A DNA stretch of 64,000 bases, taken from positions 2,967,223-3,031,222 of the forward strand of contig NW_017265135.1 of assembly GCF_001638985.1 (NCBI RefSeq), given 5' to 3'. The DNA comes from Phycomyces blakesleeanus NRRL 1555(-) (Eukaryota > Mucoromycota > Mucoromycetes > Mucorales > Phycomycetaceae). A program made the translations under genes and the position numbers. Below the pieces are notes generated by a model, which worked only from the letters and a program-made list of their open reading frames with translations, was not told where the DNA came from and searched no databases. Below are positions 23,535 through 34,776 of this stretch, one piece after another (position 1 is the stretch's first letter; each line of letters begins with the position of its first letter).

Positions 23535-24972
23535 TTAGGCTGCCAACACCATGTTCTTGACACCTTTCGGGGTAGAGTCGTCATTGAGATGCTTTGAATT
23601 GTATCGTAACGCAGACAGAAGATTAGATGCACTGGATTCTTTTGGAATGTTGAGAGCATGAATCGTATGAATGATTTTTACAGAGTTTTTTATCTAAAGA
23701 GCGCGAGTTAGAATTGATTTCAATAGGGTACAGTAAACCACAAGGACTTGCATTGATTGGAGATCCTTTTGAAAAGGCACCGTTGGGATCAATGTGATCA
23801 TAGAGAATGATCGAAACCACCATGACCTTGAGACAAAATGAAGAGAGTTCGGGATTCAAGTTTCTAGATGAATTTGATATTTAGTATATATATATATATA
23901 TATATATGTTTTGTTGTAAGTGGTGGTTACCTCTTTTTGCTAACTGTTTGAAAACAAGCAGCCCAGAGAGCAGCCAGACATTCACCAACACTCTTCTGGA
24001 GCTCATTCTTTTCCACATATTCGGTTGTTGTGTCAATGACGCATTTCATCATGGGTGTAGGATAGGCAATAAAGAGTGATATTTGATTCGCCCGATCATC
24101 TTCTACCATCGCACTCCGGAGATCTGACACTGGTTCGTCCAATGAAGGTCGATCGGTCGAACTGTATCTACCTCGCTGCAGCATACGGCGGTAGTATGAA
24201 AAGTCATTTTGAAGGGTAGGGTTTCTCATCTTGATTTGATAACTTGGTTAGTCTTTGAATCTCACTATACATATACATACATATATATATATTTACCTTT
24301 AGATTATCAAATTCAAACACAAAGTCCAATAGATCAGCAAATAACTTTGTTAATCCTTGGTGGCTCTCTAAATTCTTGCTAACATTGCCCTGACAGAGAA
24401 CATCTAGAAGCCTTGGAAGTGTTTTTTCTAAATATATATATATAATTTTTTTTTGTTAATTGATATAATTAAAAACCACAAAGACTTACTCAGATCGGCG
24501 GCATATTCATAAAAGTCTCGGAGCATGTCTACGGTTGGTAAGACTGCTTCCCAGGCTCTGTTTTCGTTTTCAGGGTTTGGTGTTGCAATTGCATCTCGAA
24601 TCAATTCCGAACCGGATGTGTATTGAGAAAGTGCCTCGAGTAAACTAGGGCCAGGTTGTACGAGCAGCTGGGAGAGTTGATTATAAAGAGAAAGTTCGTC
24701 TGAAGAAGGAGTGGCAGCTAAAATGTATATCATTGAAAGAGATCAATAACTTTGTTTACTTTCTGAGCCAATTATAATCTAATTGATCCCTTTACGCACA
24801 TATAGATAAATGTAGATATGTATGCATGCACGTATACATATATACATATCTTTACATATCTTTACATATACATAATATATTTTGTATGTGACTCACTCTC
24901 AATGTCAAAGCCCAGCTCAGGTACGATCGCTTCACCACCGCGGAGATTGAGGCTAGTGAGAAGCTGGCCCAT
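23535..24972 (-). CDS. CYRI (FAM49) homologue, Rac1-binding protein
   Basis: Six exons: 24897-24972, 24490-24717, 24297-24427, 23931-24229, 23752-23863 and 23535-23693. They give 334 residues, close to animal CYRI-A/B (about 323). MGQLLTSLN has Gly2 for myristoylation. Conserved blocks are AWEAVLPTVDMLRDFYEYA, FADLLDFVFEFDNLKMRNP, NDFSYYRRMLQR, VMVVSIILYDHIDPNGAFSK and LLSALRYNSKHLNDDS. The YYRR pair matches the arginines that contact active Rac1 in animal CYRI. In animals and Dictyostelium CYRI competes with Scar/WAVE for Rac and limits actin protrusion. The fifth intron has a GCAAGT donor and CTCTTTAG acceptor with a TTCTAAC branch site; only this joins SPIN to IKNSVKIIHTIHALN in frame. Confidence 0.93.
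23694..23751 (-). other. GC-AG intron of the CYRI gene
   Basis: 58-nt intron with donor GCAAGT, branch-point match CTAAC and acceptor TTTAG. No GT donor nearby keeps the frame through the conserved C-terminal block. Confidence 0.88.
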
Positions 24973-26537
24973 TTTTGTTGCTAGCTATAAAATAAATGAA
25001 GGAAGATAAATTAAAGATATAACATAAAAGAAGGAGGTTTATTTCAAATCTGATGTATATATTTATATTTATATTTATATTTATATGTGCAAGCTATTTA
25101 TTACTTGTTTTTTGTTGTTTTTTGTTGTTGTTGGAATAACGAGGTAAAGAAAGCAAGTAAGGGTGTAAAGTAGAACAAATGAAGATATATATAAATAATA
25201 ATATCAAATTTACCTTTAGGGATGGAATGGTTAGATCAATGAAGGGAGAAAAAAAAGGACACAATGAGAGTTGGGTGGAATGAGCAATCGGGCTCTTGAT
25301 TAAGCAAATAATAAAATCCAAAGAAGAAGAATAGTAGTAGTAGTAATAGTAGTAATAGTGGTGATGGTGGTGGTGGTTATAGTAATAAAATAGGGATATA
25401 TAAAATATAATTATATACAGAAAAATATATATATATATATCTATATCTATATGTATATGTATATAATTATATAATTATAACTCTATACACACAGACAAGT
25501 TGGAAATAAAGAAGTGTGGTTGGTAGACACCTTTTTTTTTTAATAGAAAGATAAAGAGGTAGAGATGAAGATGAGTGAGGATGAAGGATGAAGGATGAGT
25601 GAGGATGGAGATGGGGGAGGGAGGGATAGAGAAGCTTTAGAAATGAAAGGACAGGCTGGGGTAATGAGGTTGGCTTGATGGCCAAGATGGAGCAAAGAGA
25701 AAGAAGAAGAAAAGAAAGGGAGGAAATAATAATAATAATAAAAAAATAAAATAAAAATAAAAATATAAATATAAAAATATATAAAAAAAAAGCGCCAAAA
25801 ATAATAATAATAATAGTAGTAGTAGTAGTATTAGAGAAAAAGCAATATGGTAATAAGCGCCGTGTTACATATAATTTCATACTTGGTAACCCCCCCTCTT
25901 TTATATTCACCAAAAGAACTCGAGACAACATTTATATAAAGTACAAATTTATATAAATGTATAACTATAGATATATCTATATTCTATTTTTTTTTAAAAA
26001 AAAAGAAACATGTATACATTATATATATATACTTCTTGCTGGTTAAAGAAGTATACATTATATCTATATGAAATAAAGGGAATATCAATCAAGAGACTGC
26101 AATATATAATCTAAAGACCAGCATAAAATAAAATAAAATAAAATAAGATATATATAGCTATTAATATTAAAATATTAATATATTTATTAATTGCGTTTAT
26201 TTTATGATTTTATGATTTGAATCAATTAATTCCATACACATTCACATACACACACACTAAAATAATAATAATAATAATAATAATTATAAATTATAAATTA
26301 TAAATAAAATACATATTGCACACACAACACATACACTCTCTCTATCTATTACAAATCACTTCACTCCCCCCTTTTTTAATTTTTTAATTTTTCAATTTTT
26401 ATTTATTTATATTTTTATTTATATTTTTATTTATTTATTTATTTATTTATTAAAAATATATACATATATGTAAATATATATTTGTGTGCGGGTTTGTGTA
26501 TATGTATGTATGTATGTGTGTATGCATTTAGCTTAGC
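24973..26537. other. intergenic
   Basis: CYRI promoter side and biotin synthase 3' flank. Mainly TA, TAA and GAA tracts plus GATGA repeats at 25565-25605, a T9A9 palindrome at 25987-26004 and ATTT tracts at 26390-26450. The 154-codon minus frame at 25467-25931 is a translation of these repeats. No gene supported. Confidence 0.5.
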
Positions 26538-28204
26538 TTAAGCTGATACTTCTGCCTTGATCTTGATACCATTCTGGTAAGATGGCTGATCGATCTTATC
26601 AGCACCCTGCTCAAAGTTGGGAGGTTTGGGGACAAGACCTAAAATAAAAAATAAAAAATAATATTAATTTATATATATATATATATCTTATCATTAAACT
26701 AATAAATATATAATATAAAATATATTTACCAAGGAATTCAAACATCTTTTGATCTTCGGTGGCATCGTTGTTGGGTGTTGTGAGAAGCTTGTCACCAGTG
26801 AAGATGGAGTTTGCACCGGCCATGAAGCACATTGCTTGTTCAGATACAGAGAACTTGACACGACCAGCCGAAAGACGGACCATGGACTTTGGCATAGCGA
26901 TACGTGCAGTAGCAATCATACGAACCATCTCAAAGACCGACACAGGCTACACAAACCAAAATAAATAAAAAATAAAAATAAATAAAAAATAAAATAAATA
27001 ATGGTAATCAAACATTAAAGGGGGGGAAATAGAGTGGATCAAAATCAAGCATAAAAGTGAAACACAAAAGCAAAAAATATTGGTAGGTTATTTACCGTCT
27101 GGTTTTCCAAAGGAGTTCCAGGAACAGCCAAGAGAGCATTCACAGGTACACTTTCGGGGTGCTGCTTCAATGTGGACAGGGTGTGGAGAAGACCGACGCG
27201 ATCTTCTTCTTGTTCTCCGAGACCAATAATACCTCCAGAGCACACAGAGATACCAGCATCCTGGGCATGACCAATGGTCTCCAAACGTTCATCGTAACTA
27301 CGAGTAGTGATGATCTATAAAGATCATCCAGACCACATTGCATCACAACAATTAATATGTATTGTTTATAAATAATAATAAAAAAAAAGAATATTACCTT
27401 GGGATAGAATTCACGTGATGTGTCCAAGTTGTGATTGTAGGCAGTCAGACCAGCTTCCTTGAGTTGCTTGGCCTGAGTCTCGTTCAACATACCCAGGGTG
27501 CAGCAAACCTCCATACCCATACCACTAGCATAGATAGACATAAATACACAGTCTAAAAACCTAAATGACCAAAAGACAGTTACTTACCGAATGGTCTTTA
27601 CGTTGTTAAGGATCTTGCTAAAGTTGGATTTACGACCGGCAAGATCTCTCCAGGCAGCACCCATACAGAATCTTGAGACAAAATAAGAGAAAAATTTAGA
27701 TACAAATAAATAAATAAATGTAGCTTACCTGGTGCTTCCGGCATCCTTTGCACGGAGGGCAGCTTTGAGGATTTCGTCGTTGTCAAGCATCTTTTGTGCC
27801 TTTACAACAGTGTCATAACGCGACGACTGGGGACAGTACTTGCAATCTTCGGTGCAACCACCGGTCTTGATTGAGAGCAGTGTGCACTGTTGTACTTCGC
27901 GTGCATTGAAGTTCGCACGGTGCACCTTGGCCTAGATACAGAGAGGATTAATAAGATACAGACAGAGGCCTTTAGTGCTTACACCAAAGTACATCAAATC
28001 CATGAATGGTGAGTCATAGATTGCTTGGATTTCTTCGCGAGACCAGTCGTTTCTAAGCGGTCCATCGGCATGGAGAGCGGCTGCAGAAATAGCAGGTCCG
28101 GATGCCTTGATGTTTTGGATGGAGGCCAGACGCGAAGGAGTGGCCGAGCCATAGAATCGCTTGGCAGATCGAAGAGGGTTTGTGGCAAGGCGAAAGGCAG
28201 ACAT
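26538..28204 (-). CDS. bio2: biotin synthase
   Basis: Seven exons: 27983-28204, 27729-27931, 27588-27671, 27398-27524, 27096-27314, 26730-26946 and 26538-26638. They give 390 residues. The first 35 or so are rich in Arg, Ser and Ala with no acid, a mitochondrial presequence ([20 protein letters not shown]). The radical-SAM motif CTEDCKYC has Cys100, Cys104 and Cys107. Downstream are [47 protein letters not shown] and MVRLSAGRV, the BioB/Bio2 core including the [2Fe-2S] ligands. The enzyme inserts sulfur into dethiobiotin, using S-adenosylmethionine, to form biotin. Its start faces the start of the BioD-BioA fusion gene 1.1 kb away, which makes the preceding steps, so common regulation is likely though no operator is identified. 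Confidence 0.97.
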
Positions 28205-29312
28205 CTATATCTATATATATATATTATATTATATTATATATTATATATTATATATTATATATATTTAAATTAAACAAGAGGAGGGAGAAAAACAAGAGTA
28301 AAAGAGAAAAGAATTGGGGAATCTTTTTTTATTTTATTTTATTTTATTTTTTTATTTTTTTTTTCTTTATCCCCCACCCCCCTTTTCCCCTCCATTTGTG
28401 TCATATTTTTATTTATTTATTTATTTATTTGGAAATAAAATAAAAAAAATCGGTTGATGAAAATGTTGAATTAAAGTACAGTGCTCCTGGTACCAATTCA
28501 AGGTTTCCATCTTTCAATTTCTTTTGTTTCTCCAGATTATTTTTGCGGATTTTGATAATACAATATAGATTATTTTCTTTATATGGTTCTGATTACTGTC
28601 ATTATTAGTCTTCACCTCTATTTTGTGCTTTCTTGTGTAGCTCTAATGTCTCCGTCCAGTCAAAATAATAAGAGACAGTCCTTTATGCCATCATCATCAC
28701 CTTTGTCAATAGAAAACCAATCATTTCTCAACACAAATACCCCACCCAAAAAATAAAATAAATGTTCTCTTTTATTAAGCAACTTTAGACTGGGATTTAA
28801 TCAAATTAATAATAAGTAATCAAAATCACCATTCAGTAAACAGATCCACAGGTAAAAGAAGAAGAAGAAGAAGAATAATAATAATAGTCATAATCAAAGA
28901 TACTATAGTTTGCTGAGAATATATTGTAGTACACTGAACTATACCATTCAAGCTGTATTTAATTTAATATAAAGTAAAAATAAACGCGTATCTCAACTTG
29001 GGGTAGACAAAATAAACCAAACCCGTCACATTCCTAGTGTAAAAGAATAATACCAAAAAAAAAAAAAAAAAAAAAAATGGGTCACTCGATCTGCACCCAA
29101 CCAGATGTCCAAAAATGGAAGCAACATTTAAACCTCCGAACACCTCTTCCGGCTTCTATTGTTTTGCCGTTTTAACTTCTTCTTTCTCGTAATATTTTTT
29201 TATTTTTTTTGAATTTTTTAATTTAATTTTTATTTTTTATTTTTTCTTACTTGTTTCAATAATTTTCTTTTTTTATATATATATAAATAAGTATATAAAT
29301 ATATAGATACAT
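28205..29312. promoter_or_regulatory. shared divergent upstream region of the biotin genes
   Basis: The 1108 bp separate the ATGs of biotin synthase (-) and the BioD-BioA gene (+). It holds an ATTT/T-run region at 28325-28430, a stretch of mixed composition around 28440-29045 and a 23-A run at 29055-29077. No coding exon is seen. A bidirectional promoter is inferred from arrangement and shared pathway; I could not identify a specific binding site. Confidence 0.5.
29055..29077 (+). repeat. A23 homopolymer
   Basis: Uninterrupted run of 23 A between the two biotin genes, about 235 bp before the BioD-BioA start. Such tracts commonly exclude nucleosomes in fungal promoters. Confidence 0.9.
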
Positions 29313-31386
29313 ATGCCTGCTTCATTTCATCCAACCAGGGCTTTTCAGGCCTACCAGCTGTTTGCTGCAAACACAAATGTCGGAAAGACCGTATTCGCAA
29401 CTGGTCTTTGCAGAGCAGCCGCATTGTTTGGAAAGGATACCGGCCGCCCTGTATTTTACATCAAACCCGTCCAGACAGGGTATCCTACCGACAGTGACGA
29501 AAGGTACACTAAGAATACAAACCAACCTGTCATCAATTCATCCATCATATTCAAACTTATACATCATTATCACAGGCACGTCAAGTCATTTAACAGCAAT
29601 CTCACATCAAGCACCCTCTACGCCTATCCCGACCCCGTCAGTCCACATGTAGCCACAGACCAGGCAAGCAATACTTGTTTAAAGATTTGCCAAACAAGAA
29701 TATAAAACATAAGATATCAAACCAATCTAATTGCTTATAAATTAATCATATTTATCGGGTCATTTAGCCACCTACAGACACCCAAGTCTTGGCAAGAACC
29801 CAAGCCAAACTACTCGAATACATCAACAAACCACACCCCACAGCCAACAAAGACTCCTTCCTGTTCCTCGAAACCGCCGGTGGTGTCCACAGCCCGGTCA
29901 TGTCAGGCACCTCCCAAGCCGACTTCTACAGACCATTCCGCCTACCAACCGTCCTCATAGGCGACAGCAACCTTGGCGGAATCTCGACCACCATAACATC
30001 CTACGAATCCCTACACCTTCGAGGCTACGATATCCCTGCCATCCTGCTCTTTGACCAGCAGTACAAAAACCACTCTCTGCTCAACAGCCGGCTCGGCAGC
30101 GGATCCGACAAAAACATCCATGTTGCCGCAGTACCCCCACCCCCTCCACTCAACCTCGACAACCCAGACCTCGACAGGCGCTCGATGGAGAGCTACTATG
30201 CCCAGCTGGACGAGCACCTCGTTCCGGTCATCAAGCACCTCGACCACTGGCACAACGCTCGCTTTGACCGCCTCGAAACAATGGCCCAATCTTCACGCGA
30301 CAAATTCTGGTGGCCGTTTACCCAGCATGAGACTGTCAAAGATGTGACCATCATCGACTCTGCCCACGACGACCACTTTGTAACCTACACAGACAAATCC
30401 AACCAAAAGTCCAACGTTCACAAAGATGCCGATCTTCCTGCCCCTGTTATGGGACCAAAGGTCATGTTTGACAGTTGTGCCTCTTGGTGGACCCAGGGTC
30501 TTGGACACGCAAACCCAAACCTCACCCTGGCTGCCGCACACGCCGCCGGCCGCTACGGACACATCATTTTCCCCGAAAGCACAAGCGAAGTCTCGCTGTC
30601 CCTGGCCGAATCGATCCTCAGCCGTGACACCTGGGCCTCCCGCGTCTTTTTCTCAGACAACGGTAGCACCGCAATGGAGGTGTCACTAAAGATGGCCATG
30701 AGCGCTACCGCAAAGCGCTACGGCTGGTCGCGCTCCTCCTCTGCTGCTTCGTCTGCCCAACCTCCTATTGATATTCTCGGAATCGACGGTAGTTACCACG
30801 GTGACACAATCGGCACAATGGATGCCTGTGCGCCAAATGTCTACAACGACCAGGTCCAGTGGTATCAACCACGCGGCCACTGGCTCAAGGCACCCTCGGT
30901 CCACATCTCAAAGGGAAAGAGCTATGTCCGGGTACCTGCCCAGATGCTTGCCGGGCAGAAAGGTACCGGCCTGCGTGTTGATTATCATAGTCTGGATACA
31001 ATCTACTCCGTGCACGAACAGGGGGCAGCCCGGGACCCTGAGCTGGCCCGTGTCTACGGGGACTACATCAGAACCGAGCTGGACAGCATGCGTGCCCAAG
31101 GCCGGCGCATCGGTGCTCTCTTGATGGAGCCAGTCATCATGGGCGCAGGTGGCATGATTTTTGTCGACCCTCTCTTCCAGCGCACCCTGATCGACATCGT
31201 ACGTAACGAAGGCGCAGATCTGCTCGGCTACAACGTCACAAATTCTCTCGAAACCAAAGACAACTGGCAAGGTCTCCCGGTCGTATTTGACGAAGTATTT
31301 GCAGGATGGTACAGACTTGGTCGTCGATCAGCCTCAGAATTCCTTGGTGTGGTAAGTCTCATTAAGTTTTGAGTTTGTGGTTGTGT

Positions 31387-31418
<32 letters not shown>

Positions 31419-32235
31419 TATATACTATAAAACAAAATTTGTTAATATTATCTGTTGTACTGTACTGTATTAATTTTTTCAAAAATTCCCCTTTTTTTCC
31501 CTTTTACTTTATATAGACTCCAGATATCGTGTCCTATGCAAAGACCCTGACAGGTGGTTTGTTGCCCTTGGCCCTGACAGTGACAAAGGAGTCGATCTAT
31601 GATGTCTTCTTGTCCAAGAACAAGCCGGATTGTCTTTTGCACGGACACTCTTACACTGCCCACCCAATGGGCTGTGCGGTTGCCAAGGAGTCAATCGAGA
31701 GTCTTGACAAGATGGCCTCCCCTACAGGTGCCTGGGCTCCGTTCCGCAAAGAATGGAAGGACAGCACTCTTTGGTCAATGTGGTCTCGCGAAACTATCGA
31801 CCGTCTGTCTCACATGAAGCAAGTCGAGAGTGTCATGTCTCTTGGTTCAGTACTGGCTGTTGAACTCAAGGATGATCTCAATGCAGGTAAGAGAAATAAG
31901 GAAAAAAGAAAAAAAAAAGAAAAAGAAAACTAGAGTTGAACACATTATATTATATTACATTTATTAATATTAATATTAATTTATATATATATATATATCA
32001 TCTGGACTGTCTTTTTTTTTCTTCTTCTTCTTTCTTTATTTGTTGTAAAGGTTATGGTTCCATGACATCCCAAAATATTGTCCAGGACTTGCGTAATGGT
32101 CAATTTACAGAAGGAATCAATTTATTTGTACGTCCTCTTGGTAACATTGTTTACCTCATGACATCCCAGATCACCACACAAGAGAATGTTCGTCAGTGCG
32201 AGCGTCTGTTCTTAGAATGTCTCGAGAGACAATAA
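29313..32235 (+). CDS. fused dethiobiotin synthetase / DAPA aminotransferase (BioD-BioA)
   Basis: Five exons: 29313-29503, 29576-29663, 29768-31351, 31517-31886 and 32051-32235, giving 805 residues. The N-terminal BioD part (1 to about 260) has the P-loop NTNVGKT (21-26), YIKPVQTGYPTDSDE, YAYPDPVSPHVA, FLETAGGVHSP and LIGDSNLGGI. It closes the ureido ring of dethiobiotin with CO2 and ATP. The BioA part (about 270 on) has FWWPFTQH, FDSCASWWTQGLGHANP, FFSDNGSTAMEVSLKMA, GIDGSYHGDTIGTMD, VVFDEVFAGWYRLGR and the PLP lysine in SYAKTLTGG (Lys630). It converts KAPA to DAPA. The order matches plant BIO3-BIO1 and fungal fusions. Intron 2 appears to use a GCAAGC donor; a GTAGCC donor 15 nt earlier would also stay in frame and drop five residues. 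It is divergent from biotin synthase. Confidence 0.96.
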
Positions 32236-32630
32236 GATATAATATATAATATAATATATATAAGAAGAATAATGGCTTAGGGTTATTAAAGAAAGAAAGA
32301 ATAGATGTATAATTAGAGCATATTTAGTACAATTTTTTTTTGCTGTTTTATTTGATTCATTCCTTGTATTTATATTTATATGTATTAAATGATCTGTTGC
32401 TACTAAATAAGAGTTTGTGATAGGGTAAAATAGGATAGAGTATGAACTATTTAGTTATTAAATGTTAATAGTGGTAATGGTAATGGTAATGTTAATGATA
32501 ATGGCAATGGTAATGCTAAGGATAATGATAATATTATCAATAGAGTGTACAGTTAATGAAGAATAGATGCTTTTGTGATTGCTATTATATATCTTGCGCG
32601 AATATATTTTTTTTTTTTTAAAAAAAAAGT
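32236..32630. other. convergent spacer
   Basis: 3' ends of the BioD-BioA gene and the four-span membrane protein meet here. It contains GGTAAT-type repeats at 32465-32535 and a T13A9 palindrome at 32607-32628, which directly abuts the stop codon of the minus-strand gene. Confidence 0.6.
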
Positions 32631-33167
32631 CTATTTCAATTCTACAACCTGAAAACCCTCGTCATCAATTATGGATCGTTCGGTTCGGTGTAGAGGCAAG
32701 ACACCAGGCCTGACTTGAGTCATGTCAAGTTTAGCAGGGTGGAGTATTCTGTAACGATATACACAATATGTAAATCCAATCTACAAAGCCACATAGATAT
32801 ATGACATCAAATGGCAATTAGAGAAAAACAAAAGGTTGTTAAATTGGATCTTTTATGCACACACACACACACACAGAAAAAAGGGCCTTTTTTTATTTTA
32901 TTAGCTTATTTGTATTGACACTTACATTGACTATTTGTCCCAGCATGGTGGATACTGTAGCCCACACCAATAATGCTTCCCAACGTTGCAGACAGGCCGA
33001 AAGAACAAGATTCACAGAAGATTCTTTTATACACTCGGCCACAAAGGTTCCCTTGGTAACACATATAATCGAAAGGTGTCCTGCACTGTTGAAGAATGCC
33101 AGTACAGTCAAGACGTAATAAGTCCACCAACTGATGTTTATTGCAGCTATATTTTTCTATTACCAAG

Positions 33168-33198
<31 letters not shown>

Positions 33199-33656
33199 AA
33201 TTCTTATTCACTCGTATATCTATTAATTTACCTTGTAAACTCCCCAAGTAGTACACACACTAATAATCATCAACATAATACTGAGAATACAGGATCCATA
33301 CACAGTTGGCATAATGGTTCTATCGAGAGCACCTATATATATATATTTATTTAGTTTGGTTTTTGACATTCTTTTTTTTAAAAAAAAAAAACAATGGAAC
33401 TTACTTGGCCATGTGTTGTCTAAAGAAGCCCAGATTTCCCAGAGTACCCTGACCTGTATGAAACCATAAAAGTCTATTTTTTAGGAGGTATAGCGTAAAG
33501 TATGCAAGAGACCAAGAGATCGAGAGGAAGAAGATATATGTATATGTGTGTAGGTATGTATGTATTTACCACTTGTAGACCCGCAAGAAACGAAATTATT
33601 CCATCTAATCGAAGGTTTACATGAAAGCATGAAATCGATCCTTCTTTGGCACCCAT
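32631..33656 (-). CDS. four-span membrane protein, unknown function
   Basis: Five exons: 33570-33656, 33405-33453, 33232-33332, 32926-33156 and 32631-32780. They give 205 residues with every junction in phase. Hydrophobic segments lie at about 18-32 (GIISFLAGLQVVRVLW, weak), 53-75 (YGSCILSIMLMIISVCTTW), 88-110 (WWTYYVLTVLAFFNSAGHLSII) and 138-165 (EALLVWATVSTMLGQIVNIGFTYCVY). A polar 38-residue C-terminal tail follows, with RPGVLPLHRTERS and an acidic end. Several cysteines are spread through the loops. The fourth exon uses a GGTAATAG acceptor; the nearer ATATAG would give an immediate stop. The family is not recognised. The shape suggests a small endomembrane or plasma-membrane protein. Confidence 0.82.
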
Positions 33657-34776
33657 TATAAGTGAGAACGAGAGAGCGTGAGAGCACGAAGGCGTAAAGG
33701 CGTATGAAAGTATGTTTAACCTTTTTCTTTTTTTTTTATGATTTTTTTAACAACAAAAAAAAGAAGGAAAAATGAAAGAAATATATCTATCTAGGCTGTA
33801 TTTATATAATTTTGTTTTTACTTCTTTAATATGTATATATATATAAGAATAGGCAAGTAAATGGAAAGATCTTATAAAGCATATAGATTAATTACAACAA
33901 AAAAAGAAAGAAATATATATATATATATATATATATATACGATAAGGCGTTTTGAACTAGGTAAAGAATGATATTCAATATGCTTCATTCCAAATCCCAA
34001 CTAGTAAATTTACATATATGCGGTGTGTATCTTAAGTGGTGTATTTATACAGAAGAAAGAAAGGTACAGAAAAATCAGATATAGACTACGTTTTCTTTCA
34101 ATCTGGTCGGGTCCAAAAAGGTAGTGCATAATACCTTGTTAATTCTTCTTTTTAGCTATTTATTCTACCATACTCTAATTTACTCTAATTTGTTTTGTAT
34201 ATATACCTATATATATTCAATCTTTTCTTACTTAATCAAAACTTGGTAAATTTTATACAAAACATCGCCAATAAAGAGTTACAAGCCAATTCAATAGAGT
34301 GAAATTTATACCACAGCCAATGAGATCTTATTAAAAAAAAACTATAATTTTAGCTTGAAAATATACAGGCACAAACAATTTCCCTTTGTCCGTCTATCAA
34401 TCTATCTACTTATAATCGATGCTTAGGGTAGTGCCAATAATGATAATTACTACCATTTCTTTTTCTTTAAAAAAGAAAAAAGAAAAGAAAAGAAATTAAC
34501 ACGGCAGAGAACGAGTCACATACTTAGAAAATCAAAATTAACATTAACATTAACATTAACATTAACATTAACATTAACATTAAAATTAAAATAAAATTAG
34601 GCCTTGGTTTTCTAGAATGGTCAAAATTCATTAGAAAACACAAAATTCCTTTAGCTTAAAGGATGTCCTTGTATTGCTACATTTTCTTTAGATAATAAAG
34701 TTCAATGGATTGCGTGTTCATGTAACCATTCTTATTTTGAAATAGCATACACACATGTATTTGTACAATTTTTTTT
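33657..34776. other. intergenic, with a telomere-unlike hexamer tract
   Basis: Upstream of the four-span gene and downstream of the FSP1-like gene. Mostly TA tracts, plus ATCT near 33780 and 34395-34410, a CTTT/AAAG palindrome at 34455-34490 and an ATTAAC hexamer array at 34537-34581. No exon found. Confidence 0.5.
34537..34581. repeat. (ATTAAC)n array
   Basis: Seven to eight consecutive ATTAAC units decaying into ATTAAA. It is not a fungal telomere repeat. Confidence 0.9.

Noticed and set aside
25467..25931. 154-codon minus-strand frame
   Set aside because: Simple-sequence translation (Thr, Ile and Phe runs) with no domain or splice support.
30011..31270. Several antisense and alternate frames inside the BioD-BioA gene
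   Set aside because: The gene's higher GC leaves shadow frames open; none has domain similarity.
34537..34581. ATTAAC array as interstitial telomere
   Set aside because: The unit does not match the fungal TTAGGG-type telomere; it has no GGG.
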